From Pseudomonadota bacterium (GTDB lineage Bacteria > Myxococcota_A > Polyangia > Fen-1088), in the NCBI GenBank assembly GCA_017881285.1, contig JADGRD010000003.1:1-28758 (forward strand): DNA of 28,758 nt, in the 5' to 3' direction. A model generated the notes under the pieces. That model did not search any database. It was not told where the DNA came from and saw only the letters and a list, made by a program, of their open reading frames with translations. Position numbers and translations under genes: made by a program. The stretch's first letter is position 1, and the number at the start of each line of letters is the position of its first letter. Shown one piece after another: positions 7,622 through 15,365 of the stretch.

Positions 7622-9217
7622 ATGGCCCCGCAGAAAAAGCGCATTTATCTCATCAACCCCAAGACCCCCGAGAACTTCTGGGCGATGCAGGGGACTCTCG
7701 ACATCGTGGGCCGGCACAAGACCCTGATGCCCAATGCCGCCCTGCTGACCCTGGCGGCCTTGACCCCGCCCGGGCTCGATATCGAGTACGTGTTCTGCGA
7801 CGAGAACCTCGCGCCGGCGCGCCTCGACCTGGCCTGCGACCTGGTGGCCATCACCGGCTATACGCTGCAAGCCGAGCGCATGCGGGCCTTGAGCGACGCC
7901 TTCCGCGCGCGCCATGTGCCGGTGGCGGTGGGCGGCGTCTTCGCGACCTTGGAGCCCCAGCGGGCGCGGTCCCTGGCCGACCACCTGTTCCTCGGCGAGG
8001 CGGAGCTGACCTGGCCGCGCTTCCTCGGCGACTGGCTGGCGGGGCGGGCCGGGCCGCTCTACCAGCAAGAGGAATTCATCGATCTCAAGACCAGCCCAGG
8101 GGCTGATCTGTCGTACGTGCACGCGTCCGACTACCTCTACTTCTCGGTGCAGACCTGTCGCGGCTGCCCCAATAACTGCGATTTCTGCGACGTCGTACGC
8201 CTGGTGGGCCGCAAGTTCCGCACCAAGTCCATTGCGCAGATCGTGCGCGAAGTGAAGGCCGCGCACGCCTGCGGCGCCGAGACGGTCTTCTTCTCGGACG
8301 ACAATTTTCTGGTCAATCGCGCCTTCACGGTCGATCTCTTGCGCGAGCTGGTCGCCTGGAATCGAACCTTGGGGAGGCCGCTGTCGTTTTCCACGCAGGC
8401 CACGGTGCAGATCGGCGCCGACGACGAGATCCTGAAACTGCTCGCCGACGCGCGCTTCAGCGTCATCTTCCTGGGGCTCGAAACCCTGCGCAAGGAATGT
8501 CTCGACGAGGTCAACAAGGGGCAGATGGCGTGCTTCGATCCGCGCACGGTCATTCCGCGCATCGGGAGCTACGGCATCATGCCCTTCCTCGGCATGATTG
8601 TCGGGTTTGACCATGACACCCCGGCGGTTTTCGGCGACATCGAGAGCTTCCTCGACGAAACTGGCAGCCCCATCGCCTCGATCAGCGTGCTCAATGCGCC
8701 CCGGCACACGGAGCTCTACCGGCGTATGCAGGCCGAGGGCCGCTTGCAGGAGGAATTTCGCGGCTTCTGGCACCTCACCACCAACATCGTGCCCAAGGGC
8801 ATGACGCTGCAAGAGTTGTATCAGGGGCACAAGGCGCTCTTCCAGCGGCTCTATGAACCCGAGCATTTCGAGCGCCGCATGATCAAGTGGCTGGGCAACG
8901 TGCGCTACTTGACCGACCTCTACTCGACGAAGAAGAAGACGCTCCACCGGCTCTTCCTCATCTTGCGGGTCGGGCGGCATTTCCTTTTCCGGGTGCCGCC
9001 GGTCGTGCGCCGCATGTTCTGGAATGTGGTCAAGTCCGCCTGGCGCACCAATCCGCGCCTCATCTCGCGCGCCGTCTCCGTGCTCGTGCAGTACTGGCAC
9101 TACTACGACTTCGCCCGCCGGGAAGCGTGGCAGAGGGCGGGGTTGGATGAGGGGCCACTTTATGCCTCGCCCTGCGCAGCGGGCGAGGGCGCGGCGAAGC
9201 CGCGGGGGCAGGGGTAG
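7622..9217 (+). CDS. B12-binding-type radical SAM protein (DUF4070/HpnP-like)
   Basis: This 531-residue protein has an N-terminal cobalamin-binding-like fold (residues about 1-145: LINPKTPENFW, DLVAITGYTLQAERM, VAVGGVFATL, DHLFLGEAE). A radical SAM core follows with TCRGCPNNCDFCDV (Cys182, Cys186, Cys189). The classical DxHxxG cobalamin motif is not evident. The architecture resembles radical SAM proteins with a C-terminal DUF4070 region, a group that includes the hopanoid methylase HpnP, so C-methylation of a lipid or polyene is a fair guess. The ATG follows GGGAAGG. The ORF could extend upstream, but the leader residues there do not look like the family. The last 15 or so codons run through two perfect hairpins, so the native C-terminus may have been altered. 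It is the first gene of the rightward operon. Confidence 0.88.
   Translation: MAPQKKRIYLINPKTPENFWAMQGTLDIVGRHKTLMPNAALLTLAALTPPGLDIEYVFCDENLAPARLDLACDLVAITGYTLQAERMRALSDAFRARHVPVAVGGVFATLEPQRARSLADHLFLGEAELTWPRFLGDWLAGRAGPLYQQEEFIDLKTSPGADLSYVHASDYLYFSVQTCRGCPNNCDFCDVVRLVGRKFRTKSIAQIVREVKAAHACGAETVFFSDDNFLVNRAFTVDLLRELVAWNRTLGRPLSFSTQATVQIGADDEILKLLADARFSVIFLGLETLRKECLDEVNKGQMACFDPRTVIPRIGSYGIMPFLGMIVGFDHDTPAVFGDIESFLDETGSPIASISVLNAPRHTELYRRMQAEGRLQEEFRGFWHLTTNIVPKGMTLQELYQGHKALFQRLYEPEHFERRMIKWLGNVRYLTDLYSTKKKTLHRLFLILRVGRHFLFRVPPVVRRMFWNVVKSAWRTNPRLISRAVSVLVQYWHYYDFARREAWQRAGLDEGPLYASPCAAGEGAAKPRGQG
9165..9204. repeat. Two adjacent perfect hairpins overlapping the 3' end of the radical SAM gene
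   Basis: CCTCGCCC (9165-9172) and GGGCGAGG (9181-9188) form 8-bp arms around an 8-nt loop. CGCGGC (9190-9195) and GCCGCG (9199-9204) form a second hairpin around GAA. Both lie in the last codons before the TAG at 9215-9217, followed by G-rich DNA. There is no T-tract, so a rho-independent terminator is unlikely. A REP-like element or a transcript-stabilising or attenuating structure between this gene and the lyase is more plausible. Confidence 0.55.
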
Positions 9218-9379
9218 GGCGTGTTGGACCCGAAGTGCTCGCAGGGCTGAGAGGCGGCCGAGCGCAGCGAGGTGGTGAGGGGTCAATGACCACGACCCCA
9301 TGCGCCTGGCGTGGGATAGATGGCGCTGGGGGCGCTTGCGCTTGGGCGAGGGGGCGTGCAGACTCCGCCCCGTTCGCAG

Positions 9380-10942
9380 ATGTCACGCATATCCCATGAG
9401 ATTCTCGAGCCCGTCGTGGTGGGGCCCGGCCCGCTCGATATCGATACCTTCATAGGAGTGGCCGTGCACGGCCGCAAAGTCCGTCTGGCGAAAGATGCCG
9501 CGTGGCTGCGGCGGATGGAAGCTTGCGAGGCACAGCTGGCGAAGGCGGTCGCCGACGGCACGCCCATCTATGGCGTGACCACCGGGTTTGGCAGCAACTG
9601 CGGCGCGCGGATCACGGGTGAAAGCGCGCTCGTCCTGGGCGAAGGGCTGCTGCGTTTTCACGGCTGTGGCACCGGGCCGGCGCTGCCGGTGGCGGCGGTG
9701 CGCGGGGCGATGCTCTGCCGCATCCTGTGCCTCGGACTCGGCTACTCCGGCGTGCGGGTCGCGTTGCTCCAGCGCCTGGTCGAGTTTCTCAACCATGGCA
9801 TCACGCCCGTGGTACCCGCGCAGGGCTCGGTCGGCGCGTCGGGCGATCTGACGCCCATGTCCTACGTGGCCGCGGCCCTGGTCGGCCAGCGCGAGGTGTT
9901 CTGCGCAGGCGAGCGTATGCCCGCCGCGCGCGCCATCGAACTGGCCGGGCTGCCTGCCTTCGCGTTCGCGGTGAAGGAACCCATCTCCCTCCTCAACGGG
10001 ACGCCGATCATGACCGGCGTGGCCATCATGGTCGTGGACCAGTGCCGGCGCATTCTCGCGGCGGCCACGCGCGCAACCGCCATGGCCGTGCACGCGATGG
10101 CGGGTCACGAGCACCATCTGCATCCCGTGCTCTTCGAGGCCAAGCCCTTCCCTGGGCAAGGTGCGGTGGCGGCGCAGTTACGCGCGCTGATCCGAGCCGA
10201 GGGCGACGTGCACGAGGCCGAGGTGCCCGAGTCGCTGCAAGACCCGTATTCTCTGCGCTGTGCGCCGCATGTCCTCGGCGTACTGGCCGACGCGCTGGTG
10301 TGGGTCGAGCGCTGGGTGGAAATCGAAGGGAGTGGGGCTTCCGACAATCCGCTCTTCGATCCCGAGTCGGGCGCGCCGCTCATGGGTGGCAATTTCTACG
10401 GCGGGCACATCGCCTTCGCCATGGACGCCGTGAAGGCCGCCGTGGCCTCGGTCGCGGATCTGTGCGACCGACAAGGCGCGCTGCTGGTCGACCCGCGCTT
10501 TAGTCGCGGGCTGCCGGCGCAGTTGGCCGTGCCGGTGGAAAACGGCTTTGTCCCGCGCCACGGATTCAAGGGCATGCAGATCACCCTCTCGGCGCTCACC
10601 GCCGAGGCTCTGCAGGCGTCGATGCCGGTGGCGTCGTTCTCGCGCTCGACCGAGTCGCACAACCAGGACAAGGTCAGCATGGGCACCATCGCCAGCCGCG
10701 AGGCCCTGCGCGTCTGCGAGTTGACCGCGCACGCGGTCGCGGTGCACCTGCTTGCGGCCGCACAAGCGTGCGAGCTGCGCGGTGGCTTGCCGGGGCGGCC
10801 GGCCATCGAGGCGGTGGTGCGCGCGATCCGCGGCATCAGCCCGGCGCTCGCCGACGACCGGCCCCTCGACAACGACATCGAGGCGGTCTACCAGGCCGTG
10901 GTCGGCGGGGCGCTCGGGCAGCCGGTGCCGGCGGAGGGATAG
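9380..10942 (+). CDS. MIO-type aromatic amino acid/histidine ammonia-lyase
   Basis: This 520-residue enzyme has the Ala-Ser-Gly triad (153-155, in GSVGASGDLTPM) that cyclises to the MIO electrophile, and the catalytic Tyr64 in YGVTTGFG. The selectivity loop reads LLRFHGCGTG, placing Phe93-His94 where HAL has Ser-His, TAL His-Leu and PAL Phe-Leu, so the substrate is not decided by this rule. In aryl polyene and flexirubin loci such lyases provide the cinnamate or coumarate starter, the likely role here together with the ligase at the right edge. I chose the ATG at 9380 because it fits family length. An ATG at 9320 adds 20 low-complexity residues and neither start has a convincing ribosome-binding site. 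A 162-bp gap separates it from the radical SAM gene. Confidence 0.9.
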   Translation: MSRISHEILEPVVVGPGPLDIDTFIGVAVHGRKVRLAKDAAWLRRMEACEAQLAKAVADGTPIYGVTTGFGSNCGARITGESALVLGEGLLRFHGCGTGPALPVAAVRGAMLCRILCLGLGYSGVRVALLQRLVEFLNHGITPVVPAQGSVGASGDLTPMSYVAAALVGQREVFCAGERMPAARAIELAGLPAFAFAVKEPISLLNGTPIMTGVAIMVVDQCRRILAAATRATAMAVHAMAGHEHHLHPVLFEAKPFPGQGAVAAQLRALIRAEGDVHEAEVPESLQDPYSLRCAPHVLGVLADALVWVERWVEIEGSGASDNPLFDPESGAPLMGGNFYGGHIAFAMDAVKAAVASVADLCDRQGALLVDPRFSRGLPAQLAVPVENGFVPRHGFKGMQITLSALTAEALQASMPVASFSRSTESHNQDKVSMGTIASREALRVCELTAHAVAVHLLAAAQACELRGGLPGRPAIEAVVRAIRGISPALADDRPLDNDIEAVYQAVVGGALGQPVPAEG

Positions 10943-10947
10943 GCAGC

Positions 10948-11379
10948 ATGGCGGACGCACGCCGAACAGCCACGGTCGCTTTCAGCGTTCCTTTCGCCGA
11001 CGTGGACGCCATGCAAATCGTGTGGCACGCCAACTACCTCAAGTACTTCGACCTGGCTCGCGATCGGCTGTACTGCGACGCCGGGTTGGATCTCTACCAG
11101 GTGGCCGTGGACAGCGGGATGATCTTCCCCATCACGCGCACGCAGACCAAGCACGTCCGCCCCTTGCGTTTTCGCGACGAGGCCGTGTGCACGGCCACGC
11201 TGCTCGAGTTCGAGTGTCGCCTGGTCGTGGAATTCGAGATCCGCCTGGCCAAGGATGGGCAGCTTTGCGCCAAGGGCCGCACCGAGCAGGCCGCGGTACG
11301 GTTTGCCGATGGTGGCTTGGAACTGCGAATTCCGGAACCCATCCGGCGGGCGCTTCGCACTGTCGGCCATGACGGCTGA
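10948..11379 (+). CDS. Hotdog acyl thioesterase (4HBT/YbgC-like)
   Basis: This 143-residue single hotdog protein has the family signature ADVDAMQIVWHANYLKYFDLARD, in which the Asp of VDAM and the HANY segment correspond to the YbgC active-site region. A strong GGAGGG ribosome-binding site precedes the ATG, five bases after the lyase stop. The C-terminal coding end overlaps the following DhaL-DegV gene by 11 bp. Members hydrolyse acyl-CoA or acyl-ACP thioesters, so it may release the polyene acyl chain or edit blocked carriers. A second such enzyme lies at 25561-26040. Confidence 0.88.
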   Translation: MADARRTATVAFSVPFADVDAMQIVWHANYLKYFDLARDRLYCDAGLDLYQVAVDSGMIFPITRTQTKHVRPLRFRDEAVCTATLLEFECRLVVEFEIRLAKDGQLCAKGRTEQAAVRFADGGLELRIPEPIRRALRTVGHDG

Positions 11380-13114
11380 CGTCTCCGTGGCTGGGGATCT
11401 GCGCCGGGCGCTCGCCGATGGCTGCGCCGCCGTCGGCGCCTGGGCCGAGGTTCTCGACCGCATCAACGTCTTCCCGGTTCCCGACGGAGACACCGGCCGC
11501 AACCTGGTGTTGAGCCTGGCGCCTCTGCGCGATGTCGGCGCCAGCGACCATGCCATTGCGGAGCGGTTGCTGCTGTCGGCTCGGGGGAATTCGGGCAATA
11601 TCGCTTGCGCCTTCGTGCGCGCGTTGCTGGATGGGGTCGCGGGCGCAAGCCTGGCCGCCCGCTGCGTGGTCGGAGCCGCCAGCGCGCGCAAGGCGGTCGC
11701 GGTTCCGCAGCCGGGGACCATGCTGACAGTGCTGGATGCGCTGGCGGAGGCGGCGAGGGCAGGGTTGGCGGCGAAGGACGTACCCTCGCTGCTCGGGCGC
11801 CTGTCGACCGTGGTGCGGGAAACCACCGGGCAGCTGGAGTCGTTGCGCAAGGCCGCGGTGGTGGACAGCGGCGCGCTCGGCATGCTGGTGTTTCTCGACG
11901 GGGCTCTGCGTGGCTACCACGGGCTACCTGAGCCTGGCGAGAGCCTGGCCGCTACTTTTCGTTCGCTGGTGCGCTTCGATCGTTCGCGAGCCGCCGGGCA
12001 TGAGGAGCACGGCTTCTGCGTTGACGCTGTCTTGCGCGTACCCGCGGGTGGCCGGCCGCCCGACGAGCAGTTGGCCCGCATCGGCAGCGAGGTTGTGGCC
12101 CTGCGCGAGGGTCCGCTGTGGAAGATCCACCTGCACGCCGGCGACGCGCAGGCGGCGCGCGCGGCCCTGGGTGAAGTCGGCGAAGTGCTCGCCTGGTCGT
12201 GGGACGATTTGCACGAGCAGATGTCGACAAGCCCGCCCGTCGCGGCCGAGGGAGAAGTGCATATCGTGACCGACGGCGCGGCCTCGCTCGCGCGCTCAGC
12301 GGCCGAAGCCTTGGGCGTGAGCCTGCTCGACAGTCTCGTCAATTTCGGCGGGCGATCACTGCCCGAGACGCGTCTCGACCCCGACGACGTTTATCGGGCC
12401 ATGCGCCGGGGCGTGCGCGTGTCGACGGCGCAGGCGTCAACCCACGAGCGCCACATGTGCTACGGGCGGCTTGTCGCGCAGTGGCAGCACGTGCTCTACC
12501 TGTGCGTGGGCTCGGTCTACACCGGCAACCACGCCGTGGCCACCGCCTGGCGAGCGTCGCATAAGTCGGGCGAGCGTCTGATCGTGCTCGACAGCGGCGC
12601 CGCCTCCGGCCGCCTGGCCGTGGTGGTGCGAGCAACGGCAATCGCCGCTCGGAGTGGCGTCGACATTGGGGACCTGACGGCCTTCGCCACCGCTGCCCTG
12701 TCGCGCGCCGAGGAGTACATCTTCCCCGATCGCCTGGAGTACCTGGCGCGCGGCGGGCGTTTGTCGAAGGCGGGCGCGTGGTTCGGCGACGCCCTGGGCC
12801 TAGCCCCCGTGGTTTCGCCCTTTCCCGACGGTGCCCGCAAGGTCGCGCTGCTGCGCAAGCCGGAAGATCGCCTGACCTTCGCTTGTCAGCAGGTGAAACG
12901 CGCCTTCGCCACCGGCTCGCGCCGCGGCTACCTCCTCGCCGAATACACCGACAATCGCGCCTGGGTGGAGGGCGTCCTGCTGCCGCGATTGCGCGCGGCC
13001 GCGCCCGAGGCCGAGCTCGCGGCGGGCCCGCTGTCCCTCACCACCGGCGCCCACACCGGCCCGGGAGCCTGGGCGGTGGCGATGCTGCCCGATTCGCCCG
13101 CGCAAGGTGTGTGA
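11369..13114 (+). CDS. DhaL-DegV fusion, one-piece fatty acid kinase-like protein (FakA/FakB-like)
   Basis: This 581-residue protein begins with a DhaL/FakA-type nucleotide-binding domain: RINVFPVPDGDTGRN at 31-45 with metal-binding Asp39 and Asp41, then LLSARGNSGN and VVDSGALG. From about residue 295 it continues as a DegV/FakB-type fatty-acid-binding domain (VHIVTDGAASLARSAAEALG, RVSTAQAS, then EYLARGGRLSKAGAW and GLAPVV near the end). In Firmicutes FakA and FakB are separate proteins that phosphorylate exogenous fatty acids. Here both are on one chain inside a polyene pathway, so it may phosphorylate a free acyl product released by the adjacent thioesterase to make an acyl-phosphate. The ATG at 11369 lies inside the end of the thioesterase gene, indicating translational coupling. 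Domain calls are firm; the substrate is inferred. Confidence 0.87.
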   Translation: MTADVSVAGDLRRALADGCAAVGAWAEVLDRINVFPVPDGDTGRNLVLSLAPLRDVGASDHAIAERLLLSARGNSGNIACAFVRALLDGVAGASLAARCVVGAASARKAVAVPQPGTMLTVLDALAEAARAGLAAKDVPSLLGRLSTVVRETTGQLESLRKAAVVDSGALGMLVFLDGALRGYHGLPEPGESLAATFRSLVRFDRSRAAGHEEHGFCVDAVLRVPAGGRPPDEQLARIGSEVVALREGPLWKIHLHAGDAQAARAALGEVGEVLAWSWDDLHEQMSTSPPVAAEGEVHIVTDGAASLARSAAEALGVSLLDSLVNFGGRSLPETRLDPDDVYRAMRRGVRVSTAQASTHERHMCYGRLVAQWQHVLYLCVGSVYTGNHAVATAWRASHKSGERLIVLDSGAASGRLAVVVRATAIAARSGVDIGDLTAFATAALSRAEEYIFPDRLEYLARGGRLSKAGAWFGDALGLAPVVSPFPDGARKVALLRKPEDRLTFACQQVKRAFATGSRRGYLLAEYTDNRAWVEGVLLPRLRAAAPEAELAAGPLSLTTGAHTGPGAWAVAMLPDSPAQGV

Positions 13115-13276
13115 CCCTTCGCCTCGCCCACCACGAAGACACCTAAGGACGATGGTCGTTTGGCGCCAACTCGCAGACCATCGTGCGCAACGGCACGTCG
13201 TGCGACGAGGTCAGGTCCGGGGCAGCAGCGGTGCAAATCCTCTTTGGCGGTCCGGGCGGGCCGGTGCCGCCGCCGA

Positions 13277-13804
13277 TCATACCCTGGCAGGCCTTGGTCG
13301 TGGTCGGCGCTTGCCGCTGCGCGGTCTTGGTCGCCGGGGCGGGACGGCAGGCGCGACGCGCAGATCGAACCGGATCTCGTGCGGATAGAGGATGCGCAGT
13401 GTCCGGATGCCGCGGGTACGGATGGCCGCGCCGCGAACCGCCGCGACGATCTGGCCAACGACGCCAGCGTTGGCCCACTTGCCTTGCGAGGTGAAGTCCT
13501 CGTGCACGGCAAGGTGCAAGACAAGTAAACAGGCACGCTTGTCCCTGGCGAACATGGCCACGCCGACCAGAGACGCGGGCGGCTCGGTTTCGTCGAAGGC
13601 GTACAAGGTTTGCAGCATGCCGAAGGCATCCACGCGAAAGCGCAGACAACCATCTTCCTCGACGATGGATGGCACCCCGTAGCGGTGAACGGAATCGAGC
13701 AGAGGCGCGGTGACGGAACTCTGCTCCGGATTGAAGAACACGATTCGCTCGAGCTCGTCGCGAAACGAAGCGGCAAGCACGGAAGAGAGTCGAATCTTAC
13801 GCAT
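13277..13804 (-). CDS. Hypothetical protein, GNAT acetyltransferase-like
   Basis: This is 175 residues from the ATG at 13802-13804, which has a good AAGAAGG ribosome-binding site. In-frame codons further upstream were rejected because they lack one. The middle reads LVGVAMFARDKRACLLVLHL followed by AVHEDFTSQGKWANAGV and IRTLRILYP, a strand-turn-helix pattern resembling the acetyl-CoA-binding core of GNAT enzymes, but I do not recognise a specific family. The end (RPRPRSGKRRPRPRPARV) has A-rich third positions, unlike the rest. The -1 frame continues with high third-position GC to a stop at 13143, so a one-base deletion near 13336-13343 may have shortened the protein from about 220 residues. 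It stands alone between two plus-strand operons, and its link to the pathway is unknown. Confidence 0.5.
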   Translation of the reverse strand: MRKIRLSSVLAASFRDELERIVFFNPEQSSVTAPLLDSVHRYGVPSIVEEDGCLRFRVDAFGMLQTLYAFDETEPPASLVGVAMFARDKRACLLVLHLAVHEDFTSQGKWANAGVVGQIVAAVRGAAIRTRGIRTLRILYPHEIRFDLRVAPAVPPRRPRPRSGKRRPRPRPARV

Positions 13805-14129
13805 TGCATCACCTTCTTTGCCAGGACGTCGCGGGGAACTGCCTTCCGGTTTGCCGACCGAGGAACCGTCGGTCACTCGGAACGAAGTGTGCCCCATGAC
13901 CTCGGGACGAGGCTAGCTTACTCCAAGTTGGCGTGCTTGCCCCGCTGGAGCGCAATCCGGCTTTCGCCTGGGTGATGGCGCGAGCGAACAGAGCGTGCTC
14001 TCGCTGCGCATGGGTCCGGCAGCAGACTGGACCTGCAAAGCGGCAGTTCGAGCCTTTCTGGCCAGCCTTCCCGCACTCGCGCAAGGGGCGTGACAGGGGC
14101 ACCTTCTCCCTGGCATTCTACCTCTCCAC
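13805..14129. other. Intergenic region between the GNAT-like gene and the ketosynthase
   Basis: This 325-bp stretch has no convincing coding frame. It must hold the promoters of both divergent genes, but I see no near-consensus -35/-10 pair. The only clear structure is a perfect hairpin, GACCGA (13856-13861) against TCGGTC (13869-13874) with a 7-nt loop, about 50 bp upstream of the GNAT-like start. It could be an operator or leader hairpin. No ribosome-binding site precedes the ketosynthase ATG at 14130. Confidence 0.4.
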
Positions 14130-15365
14130 ATGTGTAAAGGACACCGCGTCGTCGTCACGGGAGTCGGCCTGCGCTCGCCGATAGGGCACACGCTCACGGC
14201 GCTGCGCGATGGCCTTCTCGCGGGCAGGAGCGGCGTGCGCGCCATGCCGGGGTGGGAGTCTCTCGACGGGCTGCGCACGCGCGTGGGCGCGCCCTGCGAC
14301 GGCATCGACACCAACGACATCCCGCGCAAATTCGCCCGCACCATGGGTCGGGTGGCGGTGCTGGCCGCACTCTCGGTGCGTGACGCGGTCGCGGACGCGG
14401 GGCTGCCGGCCGAGGTGGTGGCGTCCCCAAACTGCGGCGTGGCCTACGGCTCGACCGTGGGAAGCACGGCCTCGCAGGAGGACTTCCTGCGTCCCATCCT
14501 CAACGACACATCCATCCGCGGGCTTCTGGCCTCCACCTACTTGCAGTTCATGAGCCATACCTGCGCCGCCAACATCGCGCTCATGTTCGGGTGCAAGGGG
14601 CCGGTCATCGCCTCGTGCACGGCCTGCACCTCGGGCTCGCAGGGCGTCGGTATCGCCTACGAGCAGGTGCGCTTTGGCCGCGTGCCCATCTGCCTGGGCG
14701 GCGGCGCCGAGGAGCTGCACATCCTGCACGCCGGCATCTTCGACATCATGCGCGCCACCTCGGCGGGCTATGCCGACACGCCCGAGCGCACGCCGCGGCC
14801 GTTCGACCGCAAGCGCGACGGTCTGGTGGTGGGCGAGGGCGCCGCCTGCCTGGTGATGGAAGAGTACGAACGCGCGCGGAAGCGCGGCGCGAACATCTAT
14901 GCCGAGATCATCGGCTACGGCCAGGGCTGCAACGGCACCCACCCGACCAATTCCGATCCCGGCGGGATCTGCATCGCCATCAACGCGGCCCTGCGCGACG
15001 CCAAGCTGGCGCCGTCGGACATCCAGCACGTCAACGCGCACGCCACCGGCACCGACGTGGGCGACGCGGCCGAGGCCGTGGCCATCCACCGCATCTTCGG
15101 CGCCAAGGTGCCGGTCAGCGCGCTCAAGGGCTACTTGAGCCACACCCTGGGCGCCAGCGGCGCCATCGAGTCGGCCGCCACGATCGTGATGATGCGCGAC
15201 GGCTTCATGGCCGTGTCGAAAAACCTCGACGAGCCCGATCCCGCGCTGCCGCCCATCGACCATGTGCTGGGTAGCGCGCGGCAGGCGCCCATTCGCATCG
15301 CCATGAACAACAACTTCGCGTTCGGCGGCATCAACACCTCGCTCGTCTTTCGTGCGCTTTCGTGA
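14130..15365 (+). CDS. Beta-ketoacyl-ACP synthase (aryl-polyene type)
   Basis: This 411-residue condensing enzyme begins with the typical RVVVTGVGLRSPIG. The triad is present: Cys166 in TACTSGS, His304 in NAHATGTD, and His338 in KGYLSHTLGASG. FAFGGINTSLVF is the conserved C-terminal block. It is the first gene of the plus-strand operon with GT2, MMPL and acyltransferase genes, the usual company of an aryl polyene ketosynthase. Its stop overlaps the glycosyltransferase start (TGATG). It differs clearly from the ketosynthases at 3752 and 26041, so it probably has another role in the cycle. Confidence 0.92.
   Translation: MCKGHRVVVTGVGLRSPIGHTLTALRDGLLAGRSGVRAMPGWESLDGLRTRVGAPCDGIDTNDIPRKFARTMGRVAVLAALSVRDAVADAGLPAEVVASPNCGVAYGSTVGSTASQEDFLRPILNDTSIRGLLASTYLQFMSHTCAANIALMFGCKGPVIASCTACTSGSQGVGIAYEQVRFGRVPICLGGGAEELHILHAGIFDIMRATSAGYADTPERTPRPFDRKRDGLVVGEGAACLVMEEYERARKRGANIYAEIIGYGQGCNGTHPTNSDPGGICIAINAALRDAKLAPSDIQHVNAHATGTDVGDAAEAVAIHRIFGAKVPVSALKGYLSHTLGASGAIESAATIVMMRDGFMAVSKNLDEPDPALPPIDHVLGSARQAPIRIAMNNNFAFGGINTSLVFRALS

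Noticed and set aside
7577..9301. A 574-codon open frame on the minus strand opposite the B12-type radical SAM gene
   Set aside because: It has no motif and a shadow-like composition. The plus-strand frame has the radical SAM cysteines and family structure.
13115..13276. A rho-independent terminator between the convergent DhaL-DegV and GNAT-like genes
   Set aside because: No GC-rich hairpin followed by a T-tract was found on either strand.
13183..13494. A plus-strand small ORF opposite the GNAT-like gene end (MRNGTSCDEV...)
   Set aside because: It has no ribosome-binding site, and the C-terminal half is Arg-rich shadow of the minus-strand gene. Third-position GC does not separate it from the minus-strand alternative.
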